Source: Pseudomonas sp. LS.1a (GTDB lineage Bacteria; Pseudomonadota; Gammaproteobacteria; Pseudomonadales; Pseudomonadaceae). Taken from it: a stretch of 64,000 nt of DNA. Shown here in pieces: positions 54,759 to 62,913 of the stretch; the first letter of the stretch is position 1; each line of letters starts with the position of its first letter. The stretch covers positions 56,001-120,000 of the forward strand of contig NZ_CP092827.1 in the NCBI RefSeq assembly GCF_022533585.1. The letters are read 5' to 3'. The translations under genes were made by a program, and so were the position numbers. Under the pieces are notes generated by a model that saw only the letters and a program-made list of their open reading frames with translations, made no database searches and was not told the DNA's origin.

Positions 54759-54911
54759 GATCGTGGACTCCTGGACTAGGGTCGGGTGGTTCTGTTTATC
54801 GGACGCTCACACAGCTCGTCGCGGTACTTTCAACAGTGCGTTCTACCAGACTGTTACACCAAGCGTATCACGCGCCGGTGTTTCTGGATGTTAATGAACA
54901 GCGCGCTCATG

Positions 54912-54953
54912 AACTGTACCTGTGTATTTTTGTTTTTCACAAACTGTATTGGT
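54912..54953. promoter_or_regulatory. Paired AACTGTA motifs upstream of the DUF2388 cluster
   Basis: AACTGTACC (54912) and AACTGTATTGGT (54942) are direct repeats spaced 30 bp, about three helical turns. Similar ACTGTACTGG and ACAGT copies lie upstream of the DUF1127 gene. Such spaced repeats suit a dimeric or MocR-like regulator. No regulator is identified. Confidence 0.4.
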
Positions 54954-54990
54954 AAGTTTGCGGAAAGGCTCTGTCATGCGGCCTGCAAAC

Positions 54991-55023
54991 AAAAAACCCG
55001 TCGCAGTCACCTGCAACGGGTTT
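54991..55023 (-). terminator. Intrinsic terminator of the DUF1127 gene
   Basis: On the minus strand AACCCGTTGCAGG pairs with CTGCGACGGGTT around a short loop and is followed by T residues, 40 bp after the stop codon. Confidence 0.88.
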
Positions 55024-55063
55024 CGGGAATTCGCGGTGCCGGCCGAAGCCGGCAAGCCGGAGC

Positions 55064-55279
55064 TTAGCGCCAGAAAGGCTTGCTCAGCTCTTCGTAACGC
55101 TGCGACTCGCTGATACCGGCGTCGGCCAGCAGGCGGGCGTCCAGGCGAGCCAGTTGACGGCGGCTGGCCATGCGGCGCTGCCACAGCAGCAGGGTGGACA
55201 GAGCGCGCAGCGGCAGCGAAGCGTTGGATTGTTGGGCGTTGCTTTCAAAAACCAGACCGGAACTGAGGGTACGTTCCAT
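55064..55279 (-). CDS. DUF1127 small protein
   Basis: This basic protein (71 residues) has a disordered N-terminus. The DUF1127 core at its C-terminus contains LARLDARLLADAGISESQR and ends PFWR. DUF1127 proteins in other bacteria act as small modulators of RNA degradation or carbon and phosphate responses, but this copy is untested. It has its own terminator, and its upstream flank carries a striking cluster of ACAGT/ACTGT motifs (55356-55526). Confidence 0.9.
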   Translation of the reverse strand: MERTLSSGLVFESNAQQSNASLPLRALSTLLLWQRRMASRRQLARLDARLLADAGISESQRYEELSKPFWR

Positions 55280-55355
55280 GATGTTTCATCCTTCCGCTTA
55301 TGGCGGGATTAGGTAGTGATTTAACTGATGCCAATGATCCTCCTCTGTCGTCCAT

Positions 55356-55526
55356 AACAGTAGATACAGTTCGGTTGAAAGACGATGGTCCAGTTAACTG
55401 TGTAACCCTACTGTTGCACCCGAAACTGGCGTAACTGTACTGGTCCGCACTTATTTGGTGCGTTTTGGTTCGAGGAAGGGAATTTCTCAGCCAGTAAGGT
55501 GTGAAAACACCAGTACAGTAGTACAG
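55356..55526. promoter_or_regulatory. Cluster of ACAGT/ACTGT motifs upstream of DUF1127 gene
   Basis: Within 171 bp there are at least six copies: ACAGT at 55357 and 55366, the perfect palindrome CAGTTAACTG at 55391-55400, ACTGTT at 55410, CTGTACTGG at 55435-55443, and its exact inverse CCAGTACAG with more copies at 55510-55526. The density suggests a multi-site operator. The remaining part of this 373-bp gap (55280-55652) holds only a REP fragment. Confidence 0.45.
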
Positions 55527-55584
55527 ATTATGTTGCAAATTGCGGCGGGGGGTGTTGATGAAAGGGTTTGACTGTTATGGCCCA

Positions 55585-55607
55585 TTCGCGGGCAAGCCCG
55601 CGAAGAG
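55585..55607. repeat. REP fragment (hairpin core)
   Basis: TTCGCGGGCAAGCCCGCGAA is the palindromic REP core without the TGTGGGAGC end. It lies about 45 bp from the 3' end of the CoA-transferase gene. Confidence 0.65.
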
Positions 55608-55652
55608 CCCGGAACAGCGGAAGCAGGGCCGCCGTTCCGTACCACATCTGGA

Positions 55653-57146
55653 TCAGCTAGCCAGCATGCGCCCGGTTTCTTCCAGGTTCTCGTGCCAGCT
55701 CAAGGCTTCGCGCAGGATGTGCGGGGTGTGGCCGCCACGCTGGCAGGCACGATCGAAGTAGTCGTTCAGTGCCGCGCGGTAGTCTGGGTGCACACAGTTG
55801 TCGATGATCGCCCGGGCCCGCTCGCGTGGCGCCAGGCCTCGCAGGTCGGCAAGGCCTTGCTCGGTGACCAGGATGTCCACATCGTGCTCGGTGTGGTCGA
55901 CATGGCTGACCATCGGCACCACGCTGGAAATCGCGCCACCCTTGGCAATCGACTTGGTGACGAACACGGCCAGGTGGGCGTTACGGGCGAAGTCACCCGA
56001 GCCACCGATGCCGTTCATCATCTTGGTGCCGCAGACGTGGGTGGAGTTGACGTTGCCGTAGATATCGAACTCCAGCGCAGTGTTGATACCGATGATGCCC
56101 AGGCGACGGACGACTTCCGGGTGGTTGGAGATTTCTTGCGGGCGCAGCACCAGCTTGTCTTTGTAACGCTCCAGATTGCCGAACACGTCGGCGTTGCGGC
56201 GGGTCGACAAGGTGATCGAGCTGCCCGAAGCGAAGCTCAGTTTGCCGGCGTCGATCAGGTCGAAGGTGGAGTCCTGCAGTACTTCGGAGTACATGGTCAG
56301 GTCTTCGAACGGCGACTCGATCAGGCCGCACATCACTGCGTTGGCGATACTGCCGATACCGGCCTGCAGCGGGCCAAGCTTGTTGGTCATGCGGCCAGCT
56401 TCGACTTCTTTCTTGAAGAAGTTGATCAGGTGGTCGGCGATGCCCTGGGTTTCGTCATCCGGCGGCAGTACGGTGGACGGCGAGTCCGGCTGGTCGCTGA
56501 TGACGATGCCGACGATCTTGGCCGGGTCGATCGGGATGGCGGTGCTGCCGATACGGTCGTCGACCTTGACCAGCGGGATTGGCGTGCGGGTCGGGCGGTA
56601 GGTCGGGATATAGATGTCGTGCAGGCCTTCGAGGTTGGTGTTGTGCGAGAGGTTGATCTCGACGATCACCTGCTTGGCGAAGATCGCGAAGCTGGCCGAG
56701 TTGCCCACCGAGGTGGTTGGTACGATATGGCCTTGTTCGGTGATGGCCACGGCTTCGATGACCGCGATGTCCGGCAGCTTCAGCTGCTGGTTGCGCAGTT
56801 GCTCGACGGTTTCCGACAGGTGCTGGTCGATGAACATCACCTGGCCGTCGTTGATGGCCTTGCGCAGGGTGCTGTCGACCTGGAACGGCATGCGGCGAGC
56901 CAGCACGCCGGCCTCGGTCAGTTGCTTGTCCAGGTCGTTGCCCAGGCTGGCGCCGGTCATCAGGCTGATTTTCAGTGGCGACTGCTTGGCACGTTCGGCC
57001 AGTGCATGTGGTACGGCCTTGGCTTCGCCGGCGCGGGTGAAGCCGCTCATGCCGACGGTCATGCCGTCCTCGATCAGACCAGCGGCATCAGCCGCACTCA
57101 TTACCTTGCTGTGCAGGGAGGACAAGCGGATACGATCACGGTACAT
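55653..57146 (-). CDS. Acetyl-CoA hydrolase / acetate (or propionate):succinate CoA-transferase
   Basis: This CoA-transferase family I enzyme (497 residues) is of the Cat1/AarC/ScpC group. It moves CoA between acyl-CoA (acetyl- or succinyl-CoA) and a carboxylate, or hydrolyses acetyl-CoA. The N-terminal GMTVGMSGFTRAGEAKAVP, the catalytic Glu in TMYSEVLQDSTFDLI and the C-terminal GIGGSGDFARNAHLAVF are family features. It is cytoplasmic. The gene is separated from the pnt operon by a terminator and so has its own promoter in the gap 57147-57265. The exact substrates cannot be read from sequence. Confidence 0.88.
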   Translation of the reverse strand: MYRDRIRLSSLHSKVMSAADAAGLIEDGMTVGMSGFTRAGEAKAVPHALAERAKQSPLKISLMTGASLGNDLDKQLTEAGVLARRMPFQVDSTLRKAINDGQVMFIDQHLSETVEQLRNQQLKLPDIAVIEAVAITEQGHIVPTTSVGNSASFAIFAKQVIVEINLSHNTNLEGLHDIYIPTYRPTRTPIPLVKVDDRIGSTAIPIDPAKIVGIVISDQPDSPSTVLPPDDETQGIADHLINFFKKEVEAGRMTNKLGPLQAGIGSIANAVMCGLIESPFEDLTMYSEVLQDSTFDLIDAGKLSFASGSSITLSTRRNADVFGNLERYKDKLVLRPQEISNHPEVVRRLGIIGINTALEFDIYGNVNSTHVCGTKMMNGIGGSGDFARNAHLAVFVTKSIAKGGAISSVVPMVSHVDHTEHDVDILVTEQGLADLRGLAPRERARAIIDNCVHPDYRAALNDYFDRACQRGGHTPHILREALSWHENLEETGRMLAS

Positions 57147-57265
57147 GGATTGTTATCTCGGGCTACTGAAACTACTGCAGCGCAGTCTAGAGACTTCGCC
57201 CCTTGCCGTCCCGCGACCATGGTCGTATGAGAAGGCTTGGAATAGAGCCGTTGATCCGGATCAAT

Positions 57266-57300
57266 AAAAGAAAAGCCCCGGCAGATTCTGACCGGGGCTT
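57266..57300 (-). terminator. Intrinsic terminator of the pnt operon
   Basis: On the minus strand AAGCCCCGGTCAGA pairs with its mirror TCTGCCGGGGCTT and is followed by a T-rich run, 33 bp after the pntB stop. Confidence 0.9.
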
Positions 57301-57332
57301 CCTTTATATCAGCTGGTTTGCAGCGACAGGTG

Positions 57333-58769
57333 TCACTCCACCGCCTTGACCATGTCTTCGATGACCTTCTTGGCGTCGCCGAACACCATCATGGTCTTGT
57401 CGAGGTAGAACAGTTCGTTGTCCAGGCCGGCGTAGCCGCTGGCCATGGAGCGCTTGTTGACGATGATGGTCTTGGCCTTGAACGCTTCGAGGATCGGCAT
57501 GCCGGCGATTGGCGATTTGGGATCGTTCTTCGCCGCCGGGTTGACCACGTCGTTGGCGCCCAGCACCAGCACCACATCGGCCTGGCCGAACTCGGCGTTG
57601 ATGTCTTCCATCTCGAACACCTGGTCGTACGGCACTTCGGCCTCGGCCAGCAGCACGTTCATGTGCCCGGGCATACGGCCCGCCACCGGGTGAATCGCGT
57701 ACTTCACGGTTACGCCGTTGTGGGTCAGCTTCTCGGTCAGTTCCTTCAGTGCGTGCTGGGCGCGCGCCACCGCCAGGCCGTAGCCCGGGACGATGATCAC
57801 GCTGTCGGCGTTGCTGAGCAGGAAGGTAGCATCGTCGGCCGAACCGGACTTCACCGGGCGCTGCTCTTTCGAGCCTTGTGCCGCGCCGGCATCGGTATCA
57901 CCACCGAAGCCACCGAGGATGACGTTGAAGAACGAACGGTTCATCGCCTTGCACATGATGTACGAGAGGATCGCACCGGACGAGCCGACCAGGGAGCCTG
58001 CGATGATCAGCATCGAGTTGTTCAGCGAGAAGCCGATACCGGCCGCGGCCCAGCCCGAATAGCTGTTGAGCATCGACACCACCACCGGCATGTCGGCGCC
58101 CCCGATCGGAATAATGATCAGCACGCCCATGATGAAGGCCAGGACCAGCATCAGGGTGAAGGCACTGTAGTGGCCAGTGAAGGTGAACAGCAGGCCCAGG
58201 GCGATGGTGGTCAGGCCGAGGATCAGGTTCAGCTTGTGCTGGCCGGCGAACTGTACCGGTGCGCCCTGGAACAGGCGGAACTTGTACTTGCCCGACAGTT
58301 TGCCGAAGGCGATCACCGAACCGGAGAAGGTAATGGCACCGATGGCCGCGCCGAGGAACAGCTCCAGGCGGTTGCCGGTGGGGATCGGGTCGCTCATGGC
58401 GGCAACGATGCCCATCGATTGCGGTTCCAGCACCGCGGCGATGGCGATGAACACCGCAGCCAGGCCGATCATGCTGTGCATGAAGGCGACCAGTTCCGGC
58501 ATCTTGGTCATCTCTACGCGCTTGGCCATGATCGAACCGGCGGTACCGCCGACCAGCAGGCCAACGATGACGTAGCCGATACCGGCAGTCGCAAGCTCAG
58601 CCCCGAGCTTATAAATGAGGCCGACCGTGGTGACGATGGCGATGCCCATGCCGATCATGCCGAACAGGTTGCCGCGCCGCGAGGTAGTCGGGTGCGACAG
58701 GCCCTTGAGCGCCTGGATGAAGCACACCGAGGCGACGAGGTAGAGGAGCGTTACCAGATTCATGCTCAT
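57333..58769 (-). CDS. pntB: NAD(P) transhydrogenase subunit beta
   Basis: PntB supplies membrane spans and the NADP(H)-binding domain III of the proton-pumping transhydrogenase, which makes NADPH from NADH. The 478-residue product has about nine spans and then a soluble Rossmann domain from about residue 300. That domain contains VIIVPGYGLAVARAQHAL, the VAGRMPGHMNVLLAEA motif and VLVLGANDVVNPAAK, which are NADP-site signatures. It starts 3 bp after pntAB and ends at a terminator, so it is the last gene of pntAA-pntAB-pntB. Confidence 0.96.
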   Translation of the reverse strand: MSMNLVTLLYLVASVCFIQALKGLSHPTTSRRGNLFGMIGMGIAIVTTVGLIYKLGAELATAGIGYVIVGLLVGGTAGSIMAKRVEMTKMPELVAFMHSMIGLAAVFIAIAAVLEPQSMGIVAAMSDPIPTGNRLELFLGAAIGAITFSGSVIAFGKLSGKYKFRLFQGAPVQFAGQHKLNLILGLTTIALGLLFTFTGHYSAFTLMLVLAFIMGVLIIIPIGGADMPVVVSMLNSYSGWAAAGIGFSLNNSMLIIAGSLVGSSGAILSYIMCKAMNRSFFNVILGGFGGDTDAGAAQGSKEQRPVKSGSADDATFLLSNADSVIIVPGYGLAVARAQHALKELTEKLTHNGVTVKYAIHPVAGRMPGHMNVLLAEAEVPYDQVFEMEDINAEFGQADVVLVLGANDVVNPAAKNDPKSPIAGMPILEAFKAKTIIVNKRSMASGYAGLDNELFYLDKTMMVFGDAKKVIEDMVKAVE

Positions 58770-58771
58770 GC

Positions 58772-59086
58772 TTACTTCTGCGCCTCGTTCTTGGTTTTCT
58801 TCTTGAACATCTCAAGCATGCGACGGGTGACCAGGAAGCCACCGAACACGTTGACCGCGGCCAGGGCCACTGCCAGGGTGCCCATCAGCTTGCCGGCCGG
58901 GGTCACGGTCAGGGCTGCGGCCAGCATGGCGCCGACGATGACGATCGCCGAAATGGCGTTGGTCACGGCCATCAGCGGCGTGTGCAGCGCCGGGGTGACG
59001 TTCCACACCACGTGGTAGCCCACATAGATGGCCAGCACGAAGATGATCAGGTTGTAGATGCCGTGGGAAATCAGCATGTCTTCCAT
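58772..59086 (-). CDS. pntAB: NAD(P) transhydrogenase subunit alpha part 2
   Basis: This small membrane subunit (104 residues) has three spans (residues about 10-28, 40-60, 66-90). In E. coli this part is fused to the alpha subunit. Here it is separate, as in Rhodospirillum rubrum. The segments GIYNLIIFVLAIYVGYHVVW and TPLMAVTNAISAIVIVGAM are characteristic. The C-terminal tail is basic (MFKKKTKNEAQK). The gene lies 12 bp after pntAA and 3 bp before pntB. Confidence 0.95.
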   Translation of the reverse strand: MEDMLISHGIYNLIIFVLAIYVGYHVVWNVTPALHTPLMAVTNAISAIVIVGAMLAAALTVTPAGKLMGTLAVALAAVNVFGGFLVTRRMLEMFKKKTKNEAQK

Positions 59087-59097
59087 TGTCGTGCTCC

Positions 59098-60219
59098 TTA
59101 GCCGTTCTTGCGGACGACCTGGCCATCACGGCACATCAGGCAGGCCGCGACGATGTCGTCTTCGAGGTTGATGACCAGCGCGCCGTCCTTGTCGAACAGC
59201 AGCTTCATGAAGTCCAGCAGGTTGCGGGCATACAGCGCCGAGGCATCGGCGCCCACCTGGGCCGGCAGGTTGGTCGGGCCGACGATGATCACGCCGTTCT
59301 CCTGTACCACCTGGTCGGCGACGGTCAGCGGGCAGTTGCCACCCTGGGCCGCTGCGAGGTCGATGACCACCGAGCCGGGCTTCATCTGCGCGACGGTTTC
59401 GGCGCTGAGCAGGGTCGGTGCCTTGCGCCCCGGGATCAGCGCAGTGGTGATGACGATATCCGCCTGCTTGGCGCGCTCGTGCACGGCCTGGGCCTGGCGT
59501 TGCATCCAGCTGGCCGGCATTGGCCGAGCGTAACCGCCAACACCTTCGGCGCACTCGCGCTCCTCATCGGTTTCGTAGGGCACGTCGATGAACTTGGCAC
59601 CCAGCGACTCGATCTGCTCCTTCACGGCCGGGCGTACGTCGGACGCCTCGATCACCGCACCCAGGCGCTTGGCCGTGGCAATGGCCTGCAGGCCGGCAAC
59701 GCCCGCGCCCAGGATCAGCACGCGCGCGGCCTTTACGGTCCCGGCGGCGGTCATCAGCATGGGCATGAAGCGTGGGTAGTGATGGGCAGCCAGCAACACC
59801 GCCTTGTAACCGGCGATGTTGGCTTGCGATGACAGCACGTCCAGGCTCTGCGCCCGCGAGGTGCGTGGCGCGGCTTCCAGGGCGAACGCGGTAATGCCGC
59901 GCTCGGCCATCTTGCCAATCAGCTCGCTGTTGAAGGGGTTGAGCATGCCCACCAGGAGGCTGCCACTGTTGATCAGGGCCAGTTCCTGGTCGTTGGGGGC
60001 GACCACTTTGAGCACCAATTGGGCGCCGTAGGCATCGGCTGCACTCCCCAGGGAAGCGCCCACGGCCTCATAGGCACTGTCCGGAATGCTGGCGTTGAGC
60101 CCTGCCCCCCGTTGGACGGTGACCTGATGGCCCTGGCCAATCAGTTTCTTGATGGTTTCCGGGGTCGCAGCGACCCTTGTCTCACCGGTCTGCGTCTCGA
60201 GAGGAACACCAATGTGCAC
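59098..60219 (-). CDS. pntAA: NAD(P) transhydrogenase subunit alpha part 1
   Basis: PntAA is the soluble NAD(H)-binding domain I (373 residues). It resembles alanine dehydrogenase, with GVPLETQTGETRVAATPETI at the N-terminus, the nucleotide site VLILGAGVAGLQAIATAKRLGA and the loop GGYARPMPASWMQ. The start is a GTG at 60219 preceded by AGGAG. Upstream codons of the longest frame have no homology. It is the first gene of the operon, behind an AT-rich promoter region of about 430 bp. Confidence 0.96.
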   Translation of the reverse strand: MHIGVPLETQTGETRVAATPETIKKLIGQGHQVTVQRGAGLNASIPDSAYEAVGASLGSAADAYGAQLVLKVVAPNDQELALINSGSLLVGMLNPFNSELIGKMAERGITAFALEAAPRTSRAQSLDVLSSQANIAGYKAVLLAAHHYPRFMPMLMTAAGTVKAARVLILGAGVAGLQAIATAKRLGAVIEASDVRPAVKEQIESLGAKFIDVPYETDEERECAEGVGGYARPMPASWMQRQAQAVHERAKQADIVITTALIPGRKAPTLLSAETVAQMKPGSVVIDLAAAQGGNCPLTVADQVVQENGVIIVGPTNLPAQVGADASALYARNLLDFMKLLFDKDGALVINLEDDIVAACLMCRDGQVVRKNG

Positions 60220-60655
60220 GACTATTTCTCCTGCGGTGACCTTTTGTCTTTGTAAAAGCCAGCGCACTTCGGATGGTGCGCTGGGGCGGCTGTGGAGCGC
60301 CGACCCGCCGAATTCCGGGCGGGCGAAGCATTTTGCAGACGAAGCCGGGGGCCTTCAACCGATTCTGGAGCGAAACGAAGTCAAAACTACAAGTCACCCT
60401 GTGACCGTATGTCGCAACGGTCAGGCTGCAGCGCGTCAAACATAGGCTATTGGCAGAGTAGGAGAAAAAATCAAAAATTTTGCGGTCAATTCGCTTACGG
60501 CTTGGTGAATGTCGCAAAATAACCCGCAAAGCCGCGCCGTAAGCAGGATTAAAGAGGATTTTTGCACCCGCATAACAGTTTATGTAGATGCGACAAATAC
60601 ATATATCTGTAGGTGTTTAAAATAATTGACTACGGGGTCAATTTGTCGCGCTTCC
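60220..60655. other. AT-rich intergenic region upstream of the pnt operon
   Basis: No gene is supported in this 436-bp gap. It contains two copies of ATGTCGCAA (near 60410 and 60510), an inverted pair GCGACAAAT (60590-60598) / ATTTGTCGC (60641-60649), and a perfect palindrome AATTGAC-N6-GTCAATT (60624-60643). The stretch from about 60460 to 60640 is much richer in A/T than the rest of the window. It probably holds the pnt promoter and its regulator sites, and the end of the LysR transcript. Confidence 0.5.
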
Positions 60656-61555
60656 CTAAGTCTTCGCCGTGTACGCCTGAGCCTGGCTCAGTAGCCAGTC
60701 GCGGAAGGCGCGCAGCGAAGCCGACTCCACCTTGCGCTCCGGAATCATCAGATAGTAGGCCTTGTCACTACTGAGGGCATGCCTGTTAGCGACCACCAGC
60801 CTACCCTCCTCCAACTCGCGCTGGATCAGGAACGGCGGAATCAGCGCGATGCCCATCTCATGCATGGCCGCCTGGGCGAGCATCGAGAATAGTTCATAGC
60901 GCGGGCCTGTCATGTCGCGCTCCACATTCATGCCGACGCTGCCGAACCACTGCCGCCAGGCATAGGGGCGCGTGCTCTGCTGCAGCAGTGGCAATTGTGC
61001 AATGCGCTGCGCGTCGAGCGCACCCTGCCCGCCCAGCAGCGCCGGGCTGCACACCGGTACCGGGTTTTCCCCCATCAGCCGGTGCGACTGGGTGCCGGAC
61101 CAGTCGGCATCGCCGAAGTAGATGGCAGCATCGAAGGTGGTGTCGGCAAACAGGAAGGGCCGGGTGCGGTTGGTGAGATTGACCGTGACCTCCGGGTGGC
61201 GCTGCTGGAAGTCCTTGAGCCGCGGTAGCAGCCACTGGGTGCCGAAGGTGGGTACCACGGCCAATTCGATCACGTTGGCGCCCTGCTGGCGCATTACCGA
61301 CAACGTGTCGCGCTCTACTGCGTCCAGTTGGGCGGCCACCTGACGGCTGTAGGAAAGGCCGGCTTCGGTCAGCTTCACGCCGCGGCGCGAGCGGCGGAAC
61401 AGTTCCACATTGAGGAAGGCTTCCAGGCTACCTATCTGCCGACAGACGGCACCTTGGGTCAGTGCGAGTTCCTGGGCGGCCTTGGTAAAGCTCTCGTTGC
61501 GCGCCGCCGCCTCGAAGCAAACCAGAGCGGCGGTACTGGGGATCTTGCGGCGCAT
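60656..61555 (-). CDS. gcdR: LysR-family regulator of glutarate catabolism
   Basis: This regulator (299 residues) has an N-terminal winged helix-turn-helix (LVCFEAAARNESFTKAAQEL, then GAVCRQIGSLEAFLNVELF) and a C-terminal periplasmic-binding-like effector domain with TQWLLPRLKDFQQRHPEV. It is of the GcvA/AmpR-like branch. It is divergent from gcdH, the classical LysR arrangement. GcdR in P. putida is known to activate gcdH-gcdG in response to glutarate. That identity is inferred from position. The start at 61555 (MRRKIPSTAALVCFEAA) is the conserved one. Confidence 0.88.
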   Translation of the reverse strand: MRRKIPSTAALVCFEAAARNESFTKAAQELALTQGAVCRQIGSLEAFLNVELFRRSRRGVKLTEAGLSYSRQVAAQLDAVERDTLSVMRQQGANVIELAVVPTFGTQWLLPRLKDFQQRHPEVTVNLTNRTRPFLFADTTFDAAIYFGDADWSGTQSHRLMGENPVPVCSPALLGGQGALDAQRIAQLPLLQQSTRPYAWRQWFGSVGMNVERDMTGPRYELFSMLAQAAMHEMGIALIPPFLIQRELEEGRLVVANRHALSSDKAYYLMIPERKVESASLRAFRDWLLSQAQAYTAKT

Positions 61556-61609
61556 GTACGTCAACCTCACTCGTAAGGCTGTCAATATGGCGTTTTGCCG
61601 ATTTACGAA

Positions 61610-61624
61610 GTGACAAATTATCAC
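61610..61624. promoter_or_regulatory. Candidate GcdR (LysR-type) operator
   Basis: GTGACAAATTATCAC is an almost perfect 15-bp palindrome with the T-N11-A spacing of LysR sites. It lies in the 162-bp gap between gcdR and gcdH, upstream of the predicted gcdH promoter as expected for an activator. Confidence 0.6.
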
Positions 61625-61645
61625 TAATTGGTGCGCAATCCTCGT

Positions 61646-61674
61646 TTGTCCCGGCGGCCGATCAGGCCTAGGCT
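61646..61674 (+). promoter_or_regulatory. Candidate gcdH promoter
   Basis: TTGTCC (61646-61651), a 17-bp spacer and TAGGCT (61669-61674) lie about 45 bp before gcdH. The weak -10 fits a promoter that needs an activator. The palindrome at 61610-61624 centres near position -64 relative to the likely start. Confidence 0.4.
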
Positions 61675-61717
61675 CAAAGGCACAAGAACACTGCCCCCTA
61701 TTTCGAGGATTTCGCTC

Positions 61718-62899
61718 ATGGCCGGTAAAGCAAGCTTCAACTGGATCGACCCGCTGCTGCTCGATCAGCAGCTCACTGAAGAAGAGCGCATGGTGCGTGA
61801 CAGCGCTTATCAGTTCGCCCAGGACAAGCTGGCCCCGCGTGTGCTCGAGGCCTTCCGTCATGAGCAGACCGACCCGGCGATCTTCCGTGAAATGGGTGAG
61901 GTCGGGTTGCTGGGCGCTACCATTCCCGAGCAATACGGTGGCAGTGGCCTGAATTACGTGTGCTATGGCCTGATTGCTCGCGAGGTAGAGCGCATCGACT
62001 CGGGTTACCGCTCGATGATGAGCGTGCAGTCGTCGCTGGTGATGGTGCCAATCAACGAGTTCGGTACCGAGGCACAAAAGCAGAAGTACCTGCCCAAGCT
62101 GGCCAGCGGCGAGTGGATCGGTTGCTTTGGCCTGACCGAGCCCAACCACGGCTCCGACCCGGGTTCGATGATCACCCGTGCCCGGAAGGTCGATGGCGGC
62201 TACCGCCTGACCGGTAGCAAGATGTGGATCACCAACAGCCCGATCGCCGATGTATTCGTGGTCTGGGCCAAGGATGATGCGGGTGATATCCGCGGCTTTG
62301 TCCTGGAAAAGGGTTGGGAAGGCCTCAGTGCTCCGGCGATCCACGGCAAGGTCGGCCTGCGCGCCTCGATCACTGGCGAAATCGTCATGGACAACGTGTT
62401 CGTGCCAGAAGAAAACATCTTCCCGGATGTGCGCGGCCTCAAAGGCCCGTTTACCTGCCTGAACTCTGCCCGCTATGGCATCTCCTGGGGTGCACTGGGT
62501 GCCGCCGAAGCCTGCTGGCACACCGCGCGTCAGTACACCCTGGACCGTCAGCAGTTCGGCCGTCCGTTGGCTGCAAACCAGTTGATCCAGAAGAAGCTGG
62601 CCGACATGCAGACCGAAATCACCCTGGCGCTGCAGGGCTGCCTGCGTCTGGGGCGGATGAAGGACGAAGGCACGGCTGCAGTGGAGATCACTTCGATCAT
62701 GAAGCGCAACTCCTGCGGCAAGGCGCTGGATATTGCCCGCATGGCGCGTGACATGCTGGGTGGCAATGGCATTTCCGATGAGTTCGGTGTGGCCCGTCAC
62801 CTGGTCAACCTGGAGGTGGTCAACACCTATGAAGGTACCCACGATGTGCATGCACTGATCCTGGGGCGTGCGCAGACCGGTATCCAGGCCTTCTATTGA
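61718..62899 (+). CDS. gcdH: Glutaryl-CoA dehydrogenase
   Basis: This FAD-dependent acyl-CoA dehydrogenase oxidises and decarboxylates glutaryl-CoA to crotonyl-CoA in lysine and glutarate breakdown. The 393-residue product matches the family length. It has [16 protein letters not shown] and [16 protein letters not shown] at the substrate and FAD sites, and [20 protein letters not shown]. The catalytic base Glu lies in [17 protein letters not shown]. The Arg of [12 protein letters not shown] fits a glutarate-binding enzyme. The ATG at 61718 follows GAGGATTTCGCTC. gcdG starts 14 bp after the stop. Confidence 0.97.
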   Translation: MAGKASFNWIDPLLLDQQLTEEERMVRDSAYQFAQDKLAPRVLEAFRHEQTDPAIFREMGEVGLLGATIPEQYGGSGLNYVCYGLIAREVERIDSGYRSMMSVQSSLVMVPINEFGTEAQKQKYLPKLASGEWIGCFGLTEPNHGSDPGSMITRARKVDGGYRLTGSKMWITNSPIADVFVVWAKDDAGDIRGFVLEKGWEGLSAPAIHGKVGLRASITGEIVMDNVFVPEENIFPDVRGLKGPFTCLNSARYGISWGALGAAEACWHTARQYTLDRQQFGRPLAANQLIQKKLADMQTEITLALQGCLRLGRMKDEGTAAVEITSIMKRNSCGKALDIARMARDMLGGNGISDEFGVARHLVNLEVVNTYEGTHDVHALILGRAQTGIQAFY

Positions 62900-62913
62900 T
62901 AAGGAGCCAGCCC

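Noticed and set aside
55692..57230. 512-codon plus-strand open frame opposite the CoA-transferase gene
   Set aside because: It is a shadow of a gene with clear family motifs. The composition is rich in Asp, Val, His and Gly, as usual for antisense frames here.
57318..59018. 566-codon plus-strand open frame across pntB and pntAB
   Set aside because: It is antisense to two certain genes and extends across their boundary. No motif was seen.
60626..60641. Possible Anr/FNR box TTGAC-N6-GTCAA upstream of pntAA
   Set aside because: The Anr consensus is TTGAT-N4-ATCAA. The spacing here is two bases too long and both half-sites have the wrong last base.
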